Shown: in pieces, positions 44,800 to 54,052 of the stretch
How the letters are laid out: every line of letters begins with the position of its first letter
Numbering within the stretch: the first letter of the stretch is position 1
From: Helicobacter sp. NHP19-003
GTDB lineage: Bacteria > Campylobacterota > Campylobacteria > Campylobacterales > Helicobacteraceae
Length of the DNA stretch: 64,000 nucleotides
NCBI RefSeq assembly: GCF_019703305.1
Contig: NZ_AP024814.1
Span: 868,001-932,000 of the forward strand
Direction of reading: 5' to 3'
Position numbers and translations under genes: made by a program
Notes under the pieces: generated by a model
Databases searched by the model: none
What the model was told of the DNA's origin: nothing
What the model saw: only the letters and a program-made list of their open reading frames with translations

Positions 44800-47700
44800 T
44801 TATTCTGCGTGTGCTTTGGCTTTAAGCCCCCTTGCGCCCAAATTGCCATAGCGGTGGTAGGAAATGCTGATGGACTTTTCCAAGTGGTAATTTAAGAGCT
44901 CAAAGCGCCCACAACACAGGGCCTTAGCACTTGCCACCACAATCCCTAAGGCACTGCTGGATTCATAGAGTGTGTCTAATTCTTGGCCAAAGTAGCGCAC
45001 CCGTCCAAAATTGCCAAGTTTTGCGCTAAATTCCTCCAAACTTTCATAAACCACGCTGGGGGCAAAGTGGTGTTTGAGATAGTCGATACACTCCAGCAAG
45101 AGCGGGGCGTGGGGGTTGTCGGTTTTGCTCACCAAGCTAATGGTGAGCGGGATTTGGCACACGGCCGCCGCCATCAGCACACTAAAAATGTCGATGAGGC
45201 TATCCTCTGGACGCATACGATAACCAATGCTAGACACTTTAGTGTAGGTGAACCAATTTTCCTCACCTCTAATCTGTACGAAGTCCTTCTTTTGGCTAAA
45301 CTCTGTGGCGTGGTAGTGGGCGTAGTTGCGTGCCATTTGCACGATTTCTTTAAGTGTGTCGCTGTGGTGCTGGTTGAAAGACTCTAGGGCTTGGATGAAG
45401 GGCGTGTTCCCACTATGGGTGTTCTCTGTGGGGATTTCCTCAATGTGGACAAATTGCGTGATGTAGTTGTAAATCCCTACCTTGCGCCCTAAACCCACCG
45501 CCGATTTTTTCACCCCGCCAAAGGGCTGGCGCAAGACAATCGCCCCTGTTGTGGGCTTGTTGATGTAAAGATTGCCCACTTCAATGTGGTTGATGTAATA
45601 GTCCCATTCCCTTTCATCTAAGGATTCCAAAGCCCCCGTGAGGCCATAGCCTGTAGCATTGGCGATCTCTATCGCCTCTTTTAAGTCTTTGGCTTTCATC
45701 ACAGACAAATAAGGCACAAACAGCTCGGTCATGTGGGTGTAGTCGCCTTTTTTGGTCCCATACTTAATGCAAGGTTTCATTAAATAGACATTGTCGTTCA
45801 AAAACTCAGGCTTGATTGCCCACTCTTCGTGCGATTCGATGTGCTCCAAAGCTTTTTGCACTTTGGGGCTGGGCGTGTCGGCGAGAGTCCCGATTTTATT
45901 CCACAATGCCAAAGGATCGCCCACACTCATAGACTGAGTTGTGTCTACGAGAGTGCGCTTAAAGTCGGGGTCATTGTAGACTTCCTCCTCTAAAATTAAG
46001 AGCGAAGTCGCCGAGCATTTTTGCCCCGAATTGCTAAAAGCAGAGTGTACGACATTGCGGATCGCTTGATCTCTGTCTGCCATCTTGGTCACGATCGTGG
46101 CGTTTTTGCCTCCCGTTTCAGCACTCAGCGCCAAAGTGGGGCTCGCCTCTAGCATGCGCTGTGCGGTGTCCTCCGAGCCAGTGAGGACTGCAAATTTGAT
46201 GTCTGGGCTTTTTAAAAGATGTTTGCTGACATCTTCGCCTTTGCAGGGCAAGTAAATCAGGGCATCTCTTGGCACGCCCGCATCCCAAAAGCACTCACAC
46301 AGGCGGTAACCCACCACCGCACTAAGGCTGGAGGGTTTGTAAATCACGCTATTGCCCGCTGCTAAAGGGGCGGCAATGGTGCCTGCGGAGATGCCAATGG
46401 GGAAGTTCCACGGGGCGATCACCACGCCCACGCCCTTAGGTTTAAAGCGCACTTCAGGGTGCTGCTCTAAAAGTTTTTGCAGGCTGTGGGGGTAAAACTC
46501 CAAAAAGTCGATCGCTTCGCTCACCTCAGCATCGCTCTCTGTAAAAGTTTTACCCACTTCTAACGCACTAAGCCCGATCAAATCCCCCCGCCTGTCCCTA
46601 AAATTTTGTGCCACCTTGCTTAAAATGGCGTGGATTTGGCTAAAGCTCTGGTGCCCGAAGGTACTAGCTTTGGCAGATTCTAGAGCTTGTTGCATCACCA
46701 CTTCATTGGCTTGGGCGATGGTGGCGATTTTTTGGTGGGCGATTTTGTCAAAGACTTGCAAAGTTTTACAGCCCTCCTTGTCATAGCCACGCCCGATCAC
46801 AGGGAAGAGCTCCACAATGGCGGCGTTTTTCGTCTTGTTGACGATTTGATCCGCCCACACGCGATTGGCTCTTAGGATAAAATCCGTGTCGCTCTCGTTT
46901 TTAAAAGCGTGGTTGGGGTAGGTGCTTTGCGCGGGCTGATGGGTGTTGCGATCTTGTATGCGTCTGGGGCTGTTGTCTAAACTCTCGATACCCGCAATGC
47001 TTTTTAAAAAGCGATCCTCTTGATCCTTCCAGGCAGGCGAGTCGACTTTTAAATTAAAGAACGCTTTCATGAAATTGTCTTCTGCAGTGTTTTCGTCCAA
47101 ACGGCGCACTAAATAGGCGATGGCGTTGTTGAAGTGCTTTTCATCGCACACGGGGGCGTATAAGATGAGTTTATGCATTTCCTTGAGCTCAAAGCTGGCC
47201 TGCAAGCTCATGCCCTCGAGCATTTCAAAGGTGAAGTGGTCTAAAGCGATGGGGTCGTTTAGGGTGTGGATTCTTGTGTAGGCGTAGGCGATCTCAAAAA
47301 GATTGTGTGAAGCGATCCCGATGTGGATGTATTTGTAATTCTCATCGCTCAACACATAATCTAACATCTTATTGTAGTTGGAGTCGGTGTCTTGTTTGCG
47401 GCTGAAAGTGGGGAGCGGCCACCCCCGCATGGATGCAATGGTTTCCTCGCTTTCCATGTTTGCACCCTTGACAAAGCGGATTTTAATGGGGGGCAAATTG
47501 CTCAAAACCCTCTCTTTAGAAAAGGCAACCAAGTCTTGCAAATATCCAAAAGATTCGGGGATATAGGCTTGTAGGACTATACCTGCCCTTAAGGGGAATT
47601 TAGAGATGGACTCTTTGAACGCCGCCACGGTGAGTTCTAAGTCTTTATACTCCTCCATGTCTAGGTTGATGAATTTATCCATGCCCTGTTTTTCTTGCTC

Positions 47701-48345
47701 TTCAAGGGCAAGGCCATAGAGTTTGTCTAACCTTTTGACGACTTCCTCTTTGGATTGCTCAAAGTCCAAGATGTTGATTTGGGAGAAAATCGTGGTGATC
47801 TTAATAGAAATGTACTCAATGTAGCTGGACTTGATCGCTTCCTCGTATTTGTGCATGCGATAAGATGCCTCAGATTCGCCCAACACTTCCTCCCCGATTA
47901 AATTGATGTTGAGCGTGATTTGGGCCTGTTGTCGTTTTTCAATTTTATCCCGCAAGCTATCGCTGTTCTCATCTAGGACCAAACTTTGGGTGTCTTGGCG
48001 GATTTTACGCACAAAGAAAGGCACACTCACGGAAGGCGCGAGCTTACCCACGCTCAAAAAACCAAAGAGCAAAAACTTTTCAAAGCCGCTAAAAAAGTCA
48101 GCAATGCCGTATTTTTTGAGGGTGTGCTCGATCAAGTTAAAACGGGCATGGTTGTCCTGACAGCGGAAAGAACGATCGAGCAATTCAATCAACATGACTT
48201 TATTCTCGGCATTGGCTAAGAGCTTTTGCATCTTGTTGTGAAACGAGCGCTCTTCTAGGCTCAAGTGGTCGCTGATTCTACTTTGCAAGGTACGGGCTAG
48301 GGTGAGGCTGGAGTGGATCACTTCCTGATCGGGTTGGACTGGCAT
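44800..48345 (-). CDS. putA: Bifunctional proline dehydrogenase / P5C dehydrogenase PutA
   Basis: An 1181-residue two-enzyme protein. The N-terminal half is a proline dehydrogenase barrel (AGIVLQAYIPESFGYLQDL, FVKGANMESEE, YLVRRLDENTAEDNF). The C-terminal half is an aldehyde dehydrogenase (WNFPIGISAG, LTGSEDTAQ, active site FSNSGQKCSATS, QPFGGVKKSAVG). It turns proline into glutamate, feeding electrons to quinone. It has no N-terminal ribbon-helix-helix repressor domain. AAAGGGG precedes the ATG. It is in a minus-strand unit with putP. Confidence 0.96.
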   Translation of the reverse strand: MPVQPDQEVIHSSLTLARTLQSRISDHLSLEERSFHNKMQKLLANAENKVMLIELLDRSFRCQDNHARFNLIEHTLKKYGIADFFSGFEKFLLFGFLSVGKLAPSVSVPFFVRKIRQDTQSLVLDENSDSLRDKIEKRQQAQITLNINLIGEEVLGESEASYRMHKYEEAIKSSYIEYISIKITTIFSQINILDFEQSKEEVVKRLDKLYGLALEEQEKQGMDKFINLDMEEYKDLELTVAAFKESISKFPLRAGIVLQAYIPESFGYLQDLVAFSKERVLSNLPPIKIRFVKGANMESEETIASMRGWPLPTFSRKQDTDSNYNKMLDYVLSDENYKYIHIGIASHNLFEIAYAYTRIHTLNDPIALDHFTFEMLEGMSLQASFELKEMHKLILYAPVCDEKHFNNAIAYLVRRLDENTAEDNFMKAFFNLKVDSPAWKDQEDRFLKSIAGIESLDNSPRRIQDRNTHQPAQSTYPNHAFKNESDTDFILRANRVWADQIVNKTKNAAIVELFPVIGRGYDKEGCKTLQVFDKIAHQKIATIAQANEVVMQQALESAKASTFGHQSFSQIHAILSKVAQNFRDRRGDLIGLSALEVGKTFTESDAEVSEAIDFLEFYPHSLQKLLEQHPEVRFKPKGVGVVIAPWNFPIGISAGTIAAPLAAGNSVIYKPSSLSAVVGYRLCECFWDAGVPRDALIYLPCKGEDVSKHLLKSPDIKFAVLTGSEDTAQRMLEASPTLALSAETGGKNATIVTKMADRDQAIRNVVHSAFSNSGQKCSATSLLILEEEVYNDPDFKRTLVDTTQSMSVGDPLALWNKIGTLADTPSPKVQKALEHIESHEEWAIKPEFLNDNVYLMKPCIKYGTKKGDYTHMTELFVPYLSVMKAKDLKEAIEIANATGYGLTGALESLDEREWDYYINHIEVGNLYINKPTTGAIVLRQPFGGVKKSAVGLGRKVGIYNYITQFVHIEEIPTENTHSGNTPFIQALESFNQHHSDTLKEIVQMARNYAHYHATEFSQKKDFVQIRGEENWFTYTKVSSIGYRMRPEDSLIDIFSVLMAAAVCQIPLTISLVSKTDNPHAPLLLECIDYLKHHFAPSVVYESLEEFSAKLGNFGRVRYFGQELDTLYESSSALGIVVASAKALCCGRFELLNYHLEKSISISYHRYGNLGARGLKAKAHAE

Positions 48346-48467
48346 GCAAGTCCCCTTTCTTAAAACTTAAATGAGCCTGAAGTATAGAGCAACTAAGTTA
48401 ATAAAATGAGAAGAATGGACTAAAAAATGTCCACAAAGTGCAAAAAGGGCGCATCTCAATGAAAAAG

Positions 48468-48544
48468 TGGTACGCTTGACAGGACTTGAACCTGTGGCCT
48501 ACGGCTTAGAAGGCCGTTGCTCTATCCAGCTGAGCTACAAGCGC
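48468..48544 (-). tRNA. tRNA-Arg (anticodon TCT)
   Basis: Minus-strand cloverleaf: acceptor GCGCTTG with CAAGCGT (a G-U end pair), D-arm TAGCTCAGCTGGATAGAGC, anticodon loop CTTCTAA, T-arm ACAGGTTCAAGTCCTGT, encoded CCA. It is the last of four tRNAs in a cluster. Confidence 0.96.
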
Positions 48545-48545
48545 G

Positions 48546-48622
48546 TGGTACGCTTGAAGGGAGTCGAACCCCTAACCCCCAGATCCGAAGTCTGGTGCTC
48601 TATCCAATTGAGCTACAAGCGC
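48546..48622 (-). tRNA. tRNA-Arg (anticodon TCG)
   Basis: Minus-strand cloverleaf with the same acceptor stem as its neighbour (GCGCTTG/CAAGCGT), D-arm TAGCTCAATTGGATAGAGC, anticodon loop CTTCGGA and encoded CCA. It is one base away from tRNA-Arg(TCT); the two share most of their bodies, which suggests duplication. Confidence 0.96.
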
Positions 48623-48650
48623 TTAAGGTGTAAAAGAGTAATGGGGAAAA

Positions 48651-48728
48651 TGGGGTGGGTGATGGGGCTTGAACCCACGACCCCCAGGACCACAATCTGG
48701 TGCTCTAACCAACTGAGCTACACCCACC
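48651..48728 (-). tRNA. tRNA-His (anticodon GTG)
   Basis: Minus-strand cloverleaf: acceptor GTGGGTG with CACCCAC, anticodon loop TTGTGGT, T-arm GTGGGTTCAAGCCCCAT, encoded CCA. The extra 5' G (-1) typical of tRNA-His is included. Confidence 0.96.
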
Positions 48729-48743
48729 ATAAAAAACTTTCGC

Positions 48744-48821
48744 TGGTCGGGGCGAAAGGATTCGAACCTTCGACCCCTTGGTCCCAAACCAAGTGCGCTA
48801 ACCAGGCTGCGCTACGCCCCG
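48744..48821 (-). tRNA. tRNA-Pro (anticodon TGG)
   Basis: Minus-strand cloverleaf: acceptor CGGGGCG with CGCCCCG, D-arm TAGCGCAGCCTGGTTAGCGC, anticodon loop TTTGGGA, T-arm GAAGGTTCGAATCCTTT, encoded CCA. It is first in the minus-strand cluster. Confidence 0.96.
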
Positions 48822-49013
48822 CTACTTCAAATGAAAACGGGTATTTTAGCCAAAACTATGTTAATTGTCAAGGTGTGCCAAAAGTGGCCATGGCACTAAC
48901 CATCCAAAAGCCCCAAAAGGCTGTTTTAGCCGTATCTTACTTAGATTATGGTATATAAACCTCCCCCGTAAAAGTGCATTTATGGGATTTTAAATCCAAA
49001 AAAAGGAGCTTGG

Positions 49014-49628
49014 ATGCTAAAAGAAAAACTAAAACAGCTAAGAAGTGCCAACAACCTGACACAAGAGGAGCTTGCCATCAAGTGTGGCGTGAGTTTGCAG
49101 AGCATCAAGCGTTATGAAAGCGAGCAAAAGAGCAACATCACCCTAGATACCCTCGAAAAGCTCGCCAGTGCGTTAAACACCGACTTGCACTTTTTCACTT
49201 CCACGCACCACGAAATGGAAGACATCATCATGGTACCTTATCTCAAGGACATTAAAGTGAGCGTGAATAAAAAGTCCCACAACGCTGAAACCATGACCTT
49301 CCTGCCCCAAAGCAAGTCGTTTTTGATTCGGCGTTTTGGGCTCACTTCTACCGAGCATTTAGGTTTCGTGCAGGCGGTGGGCAATTCTATGGAGCCGCGC
49401 ATTAAAGAGAACGACCTTTTGCTGTTCCAAAGCGATGGAACACGCTATGAGGGGGCAGTGTATGTGGTGAATTTGGGCGGAGAGTATTACATCCGCCGCC
49501 TAAGCAAACGCCCCGAGGTCTATTTAATCAGCGACAATCCCGTGTATAAACCCATTGTAGTGGATAACCTAAATGAGCTGACAATTTTAGGGCGTGTTGT
49601 GGGTGTGTTACACACCTTTAATCTTTAA
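49014..49628 (+). CDS. XRE-family regulator with S24 (LexA/CI-like) C-terminal domain
   Basis: A 204-residue protein. The N-terminal ~65 residues are a helix-turn-helix (LKQLRSANNLTQEELAIKCGVSL, SIKRYES). The C-terminal part is an S24 peptidase-like fold with the catalytic-type serine in VGNSMEPRIKENDLLLF and a lysine-bearing strand after it. Such repressors respond to DNA damage or small signals. AAAAAGGAG precedes the ATG. There is no phage gene around; the target may be the cytochrome genes that follow. Function is inferred. Confidence 0.88.
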   Translation: MLKEKLKQLRSANNLTQEELAIKCGVSLQSIKRYESEQKSNITLDTLEKLASALNTDLHFFTSTHHEMEDIIMVPYLKDIKVSVNKKSHNAETMTFLPQSKSFLIRRFGLTSTEHLGFVQAVGNSMEPRIKENDLLLFQSDGTRYEGAVYVVNLGGEYYIRRLSKRPEVYLISDNPVYKPIVVDNLNELTILGRVVGVLHTFNL

Positions 49629-49716
49629 TATTATCTTTGGAGGAGGGTTTTATTAACTTTTATGTGCCATGCTACCCGGAGGCATAGGCCATTTTATCAT
49701 TTTAAAGCAGGTTGTG

Positions 49717-50319
49717 ATGGGTTTTTTGCGTACATTGCAAGAAAAGCGTTTCTTTTTGTTTTGGCTCTTTTGCGGAGGGTGTGTGCTAGGCGTGGCGCTG
49801 ACGGTCTTTACTGTGCAAGCAGTGGAGTGGACGGGGGACGATAAATTTTGTGGCATGTGCCACATCATGACTCCAGAGTTGGATGCCTATCATTTAGACA
49901 AGCATGGGGGACATAACCGCACCGGGGTGAAGGCAGAGTGTGTGGATTGCCACTTGCCGCATGACAACATCGTGCACTATTTCGTGGAAAAAACCTTGCT
50001 CGGGATTGAAGATGTTTATGGCAACACCATGAAAAACCCGCGCAAATTCGATTGGGAGATGAATCGCCGCGAGGCTAAAGATTATGTCTTTGACTCGGGC
50101 TGTTTGCGTTGCCACACTAACCTAAAAGATGCCACGCAATCTAACATGAAAGCCTTCTTGCCCCACAGGGATTACTTCGCCAAACTCACCAAAAAGCATT
50201 GCGTGGAATGCCACTTGGATGAGGTGGGACATCAAAACTTAGGCATACACCTAAGGAAGTTCTTAAAAGATGACTATAAACCAAGTGTGCGTGCCTTGAT
50301 CAGCACGAGCCAAAAATAA
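49717..50319 (+). CDS. NapC/NirT-type tetraheme quinol dehydrogenase (NrfH-like)
   Basis: 200 residues from ATG 49717 (AAGCAGG five bases upstream); the open frame before it includes no membrane anchor. One N-terminal membrane helix (~12-32) is followed by four CxxCH heme motifs (CGMCH, CVDCH, CLRCH, CVECH). The protein takes electrons from the quinol pool and passes them to a periplasmic multiheme partner. The partner is almost certainly the octaheme protein 38 bases downstream. Confidence 0.92.
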   Translation: MGFLRTLQEKRFFLFWLFCGGCVLGVALTVFTVQAVEWTGDDKFCGMCHIMTPELDAYHLDKHGGHNRTGVKAECVDCHLPHDNIVHYFVEKTLLGIEDVYGNTMKNPRKFDWEMNRREAKDYVFDSGCLRCHTNLKDATQSNMKAFLPHRDYFAKLTKKHCVECHLDEVGHQNLGIHLRKFLKDDYKPSVRALISTSQK

Positions 50320-50357
50320 AGGAGTGAAAATGTTGACTTTACCTAAAGGAGAAAAGC

Positions 50358-51731
50358 ATGCGTGTTAGCTTGGCTAGATTCTTGGCCTTTGTGTTGTGTT
50401 TAGGGTGGCTTAGCGCACACCCGCCCAAGGGAGGGACGAGCATAGACAATGCGATGGACACGCAACTGCCCCTAAAGACTTTCAGGGGTATGAAAGCGGA
50501 GGCAAAGGGCTGTATTGAGTGCCACGCCAAGAAAAATCCGGGCATTGTGGCGGATTGGAGAATGAGTCAACACGCCCATGCGGGGGTAAGTTGTATTGAC
50601 TGCCACGGCGTTACCAAAGACAGCCCCATGCTCACGATGGATGGGCATGAGGGCTCTAAAGTGCCCATCTCTGTGCTGGTGTCCACCAACACTTGTGCCA
50701 AATGCCATGAAAAAGAAGTGACCGAGTTTCGCCACAGCGGACATGTGAGAGGAGCGGTGCAAATTTGGGCGAAGGCAAACATGCGCGATTTGATGGTGAT
50801 GGTGGAGGGCAGAAACCACCCCGATTTAAAACACGCCCCCGCAGCTACAGGTTGCCAACAATGCCACGGCTCCATCATCCAGCTGAATAAAAACCACCGC
50901 CCCACCCCAGAAACTTGGCCCACCTATGGTATCGGCACCGCCTTCCCCGATGGCTCAGTGGGCAATTGCGCCAGCTGCCACAGCGCGCATAAATTCAGTC
51001 TAGAGGAAGCACGAAAACCTGCTGCATGCGCAAGCTGCCACTTAGGCCCTGATCACCCCGACATTGAAATTTACAACAACTCCATGCACGGGCATGTCTT
51101 CAACGCTGAGGGCGCAAAATGGAACTTTAACTCAGCCCCGGGAACTTGGAAAGTCCCCGACTTTAGAGCCCCCACTTGCGCTACATGCCACATGAGCGGA
51201 AACGCCAAAAGTGCTGTTACACACAATGTGAGCCGCCGCCTGAAATGGAATCTCTTCATGCCCCTTAGCAAACTGCGCACCGGGGGGTATGAAACCGCAA
51301 GCGATGACTTCAAATATGAAAATAAAATCACCATCGGCAACCCCTTAGCGGGCAATCCCAAGGGTCCCGAGGCGGCGCGCGCTGAGATGAAGGCGGGTTG
51401 TGTGGACTGCCACAACAAGCAACATGTCGACAACTTCTTTGTCATGGCGGATAAAAACATCATGCTCTACAACGAATATTACCAAGAGGCGGTTAAAATG
51501 CGTGATGAACTCGCCAAAAAACATCTACTAGGCAAAGACATGTGGAGCGATGATTTCCAAAACACGATGTACCACATGTGGCACCACGAGGGACGGCGCA
51601 TGCGTCAAGGTGGCATCATGGGCGCGCCCGACTACTCACACTGGCATGGAGTCTTTGAGGTCCAACAAGACATTAGAAAGCTCAGAAAAATCTACGCCAA
51701 ACGGCTCAAAACCAACCAAATTGAGGACTGA
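50358..51731 (+). CDS. Octaheme c-type cytochrome, hydroxylamine oxidoreductase-like (epsilon-Hao type)
   Basis: A 457-residue periplasmic protein with a signal peptide (FLAFVLCLGWLSA) and exactly eight CxxCH motifs (CIECH, CIDCH, CAKCH, CQQCH, CASCH, CASCH, CATCH, CVDCH). The length and spacing fit the HAO family rather than NrfA. In Campylobacterota these proteins are thought to work in the reductive direction (nitrite/hydroxylamine) with a NapC-like electron donor, the gene just upstream. AAAGGAG precedes the ATG. Its end overlaps nadE. Confidence 0.9.
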   Translation: MRVSLARFLAFVLCLGWLSAHPPKGGTSIDNAMDTQLPLKTFRGMKAEAKGCIECHAKKNPGIVADWRMSQHAHAGVSCIDCHGVTKDSPMLTMDGHEGSKVPISVLVSTNTCAKCHEKEVTEFRHSGHVRGAVQIWAKANMRDLMVMVEGRNHPDLKHAPAATGCQQCHGSIIQLNKNHRPTPETWPTYGIGTAFPDGSVGNCASCHSAHKFSLEEARKPAACASCHLGPDHPDIEIYNNSMHGHVFNAEGAKWNFNSAPGTWKVPDFRAPTCATCHMSGNAKSAVTHNVSRRLKWNLFMPLSKLRTGGYETASDDFKYENKITIGNPLAGNPKGPEAARAEMKAGCVDCHNKQHVDNFFVMADKNIMLYNEYYQEAVKMRDELAKKHLLGKDMWSDDFQNTMYHMWHHEGRRMRQGGIMGAPDYSHWHGVFEVQQDIRKLRKIYAKRLKTNQIED

Positions 51732-52518
51732 GCTCCAAAGCACCCCCCCCACAAGGGGGCTAGACCTGCCCCCTAACATCATAGACACCTTAGTGAACTT
51801 TTTTCAAACCCAAACCACGCAAAGGGGGTTTAGGCGGGTGGTCTATGGTCTGAGCGGAGGAGTGGATAGCGCAGTGGTGGCGCTTTTATGCCAAAAAGTG
51901 TTTCAAAACAACGCCCACGCCCTACTAATGCCATCCTTAAGCACTCCATCGAGCGCACTAGAACATGCCACAGAACTTTGCAAGGCGTTTCAGATCCCCG
52001 TTAGCCACCACCCCATAGCCCCCCACCACGCCCTTTTTAAAGATAGGCACAAAGACGCAAACTTGATCAGGCAGGGCAATTTTTGCGCTAGGTTACGCAT
52101 GGCGACCCTGTACGACTACGCCTTAGAACACCACGCCCTAGTCATCGGTACGAGCAACAAGAGCGAAAGACTGCTTGGCTATGGGACGATTTTTGGAGAT
52201 TTGGCATGCGCCATTAATCCCATAGGCAACTTATATAAGAGCCAAATTTACGCCTTAGCCCGTCTTTTACAAGTGCCTGAAAATATTCTAAACAAGCCCC
52301 CGAGTGCTGACTTTTACGCCGGGCAAAGCGATGAGGGTGAGCTGGGCTTTAGCTACGCTGAAATCGACCCCTTGCTTTTGGCAATGGAACAAAACCCTCA
52401 TTTAGACTTCAATGCCCTTGTGGCTTTGGGCTTTGCGCCTAAGCTCGTTGCTAGTGTACAAGAGCGCATGGCAAAAAACGCTTTCAAGTTGGAAATGCCC
52501 ACAATCTGCGCCCTATGA
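51721..52518 (+). CDS. nadE: NAD synthetase
   Basis: 265 residues from TTG 51721, a start chosen for length; it overlaps the end of the octaheme gene by 11 bases and has no clear RBS. Motifs: ATP-binding YGLSGGVDSAVVALL, GNFCARLRMATLYDYAL, GTSNKSERLLGYGT and DLACAINPIG. It amidates deamido-NAD with ammonia as the last step of NAD synthesis. A run of eight Cs with a facing G5 (51743-51759) lies in the first codons and can form a hairpin. The true start could be just behind it. Confidence 0.92.
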   Translation: MRTELQSTPPTRGLDLPPNIIDTLVNFFQTQTTQRGFRRVVYGLSGGVDSAVVALLCQKVFQNNAHALLMPSLSTPSSALEHATELCKAFQIPVSHHPIAPHHALFKDRHKDANLIRQGNFCARLRMATLYDYALEHHALVIGTSNKSERLLGYGTIFGDLACAINPIGNLYKSQIYALARLLQVPENILNKPPSADFYAGQSDEGELGFSYAEIDPLLLAMEQNPHLDFNALVALGFAPKLVASVQERMAKNAFKLEMPTICAL

Positions 52519-53420
52519 CTTGGCTTGAGCGTTATTTTTACGCCCCCACTCTGTGCCAAAAAGCCCTAGCCTACGCCTTAAGCCCGCTGTCTTTCGTGTA
52601 TGAAAAAATCGCCACGATCAAACGCCAAGCCGCCCCCCTTGAGGATTTCAAAATCCCCATTATCAGCGTGGGGAATTTGGTGGCAGGGGGCAGTGGCAAG
52701 ACCCCTTTTATTTTGGCGTTGGCACAGGTGTTAGCCCCCCTTTATCAAACGGCGGTTGTTAGTCGGGGCTATGGGCGCGCTTCTAGGGGGCTTGTAGTGG
52801 TGAGCGAGGGAGGCAAGGTGTTGGTGGAGCAAAACATGGCGGGTGATGAGGCGTTTTTATTGGCAAGCAAGTTAGACACCTGTGGCGTGGTGGTGAGCGA
52901 AAAGCGCAAAGAGGGGGTGCTTGAGGCTAAGAAGATGGGCGCACAGGTGGTGCTCTTAGACGATGGGTTTCGCTTTAATTTTAAAAAACTCAACATTTTA
53001 TTAAAGCCCCAGCTCCAGCCTTATTTTGACTTTTGTTTGCCTAGTGGGGTGTATCGAGAAAGTCCCAAATGTTACGCCCTAGCCGACCTTGTGGTGCAAG
53101 AAGGCGTGGACTACACAAGACACACACAGGTGTTAAACCCCACAGAGCGTATGCTCTTAGTTACAGCCATTGCCAACCCCACACGCCTAGATCCCTTTTT
53201 GCCCCCCGTTGTGGGCAGGCTTTACTTCAAAGACCACGCGAGATTTTCTTTAAAACGCCTAGAGCAAGCCTACACACAACACAACGCCACCTCTTTATTA
53301 GTTACGGCTAAAGACACAGTCAAGCTCACAAACTGCCCCCTGCCCTTAAGCCTTTTAGATTTAAGATTAGAGATTGCGCCCAAAATCCTCCAAAGTGTTT
53401 TAGATTATCTCGCCCGTTAG
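52515..53420 (+). CDS. lpxK: Tetraacyldisaccharide 4'-kinase
   Basis: A 301-residue protein with an N-terminal membrane-associated segment, the P-loop GGSGKTPFILAL, VSRGYGR, and ENMAGDEAF-type spacing (QNMAGDEAFLLA) with VVLLDDGFR. It phosphorylates the lipid A precursor at the 4' position on the inner membrane. The ATG overlaps the nadE stop (ATGA). The nadE-lpxK order is as in H. pylori. Confidence 0.95.
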   Translation: MTWLERYFYAPTLCQKALAYALSPLSFVYEKIATIKRQAAPLEDFKIPIISVGNLVAGGSGKTPFILALAQVLAPLYQTAVVSRGYGRASRGLVVVSEGGKVLVEQNMAGDEAFLLASKLDTCGVVVSEKRKEGVLEAKKMGAQVVLLDDGFRFNFKKLNILLKPQLQPYFDFCLPSGVYRESPKCYALADLVVQEGVDYTRHTQVLNPTERMLLVTAIANPTRLDPFLPPVVGRLYFKDHARFSLKRLEQAYTQHNATSLLVTAKDTVKLTNCPLPLSLLDLRLEIAPKILQSVLDYLAR

Positions 53421-53464
53421 CCGAAATCTGCTAGAATGCCTTTTATTTTCATAAAGGAGTGCTT

Positions 53465-54043
53465 ATGTCTGTCAGTTTAGTCAAAGGTGGGCGGGTATCC
53501 TTGGGCAAGGAAAAACCTGGATTGTCTAAGATCATTGTGGGGCTAGGTTGGGATGTGAACAACACAGACACCGGGGGAGATTTTGACCTAGACGCTTCGG
53601 TGTTCTTAACCGCAAGCAATGGCAAGGTGAGCGATGATGCCAACTTTGTGTTTTATAACAATCCCAAGAGCAAAGATGGGGCTGTGGTGCATACGGGCGA
53701 CAACCGCACAGGAGCCGGAGAGGGCGATGATGAACAAATCAAGGTGGACTTAAACCATGTAGATAGTGGGGTGCAAGAAATCCACATTGTTGTAACGATC
53801 CACGAAGCCGACAGCCGCAAACAAAATTTTGGCATGGTGCGCCACGCCTTTGTACGGATTGTCGATGAGAGCGACAACCAAGAAATCTTGCGCTACGACT
53901 TAGAAGAGGATTTTTCGGTGGAAACGGCTTTGATGTTTGGCAGGCTGTATAGAGATGGAGCAGATTGGAAATTTGCCGCTGTGGGCACGGGCTTTAAAGA
54001 GGGCTTGGCGGGCTTTTGTAAGCAATTTGGGGTCAATGTCTAG
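53465..54043 (+). CDS. terD: TerD-family stress protein, copy 1
   Basis: 192 residues from ATG 53465, with AAAGGAG five bases upstream. TerD fold marks: [21 protein letters not shown], the calcium-site segment FDLDASVF, and [36 protein letters not shown]. TerD proteins bind calcium and belong to tellurite/phage/colicin stress modules; the exact action is unknown. A promoter-like TGCTAGAAT lies ~30 bases upstream. It leads an operon with a second TerD protein, an HD protein and a secreted protein. Confidence 0.95.
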   Translation: MSVSLVKGGRVSLGKEKPGLSKIIVGLGWDVNNTDTGGDFDLDASVFLTASNGKVSDDANFVFYNNPKSKDGAVVHTGDNRTGAGEGDDEQIKVDLNHVDSGVQEIHIVVTIHEADSRKQNFGMVRHAFVRIVDESDNQEILRYDLEEDFSVETALMFGRLYRDGADWKFAAVGTGFKEGLAGFCKQFGVNV

Positions 54044-54049
54044 GGGGGG
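54043..54049 (+). promoter_or_regulatory. G7 tract at the ribosome binding site of the second TerD gene
   Basis: Seven consecutive Gs, beginning with the last base of the first terD stop codon, end three bases before the ATG at 54053. They serve as the Shine-Dalgarno region and could pair with the CCCCC loop of the RepG-like RNA. Confidence 0.4.
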
Positions 54050-54052
54050 TGA

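Noticed and set aside
48467-48958. 163-residue plus-strand ORF
   Set aside because: It is the antisense reading of four tRNA genes; its repeated LxGVEPLTPR-like wording is the T-arm sequence.
49014-49628. S24-type repressor as a sign of a prophage
   Set aside because: No integrase, structural or lysis genes are near; the neighbours are tRNAs and cytochrome genes.
50331-50369. 12-codon ORF with a good RBS just before the octaheme gene
   Set aside because: Very short and it overlaps the real start; could be a leader peptide, but nothing beyond an RBS and ATG supports it.
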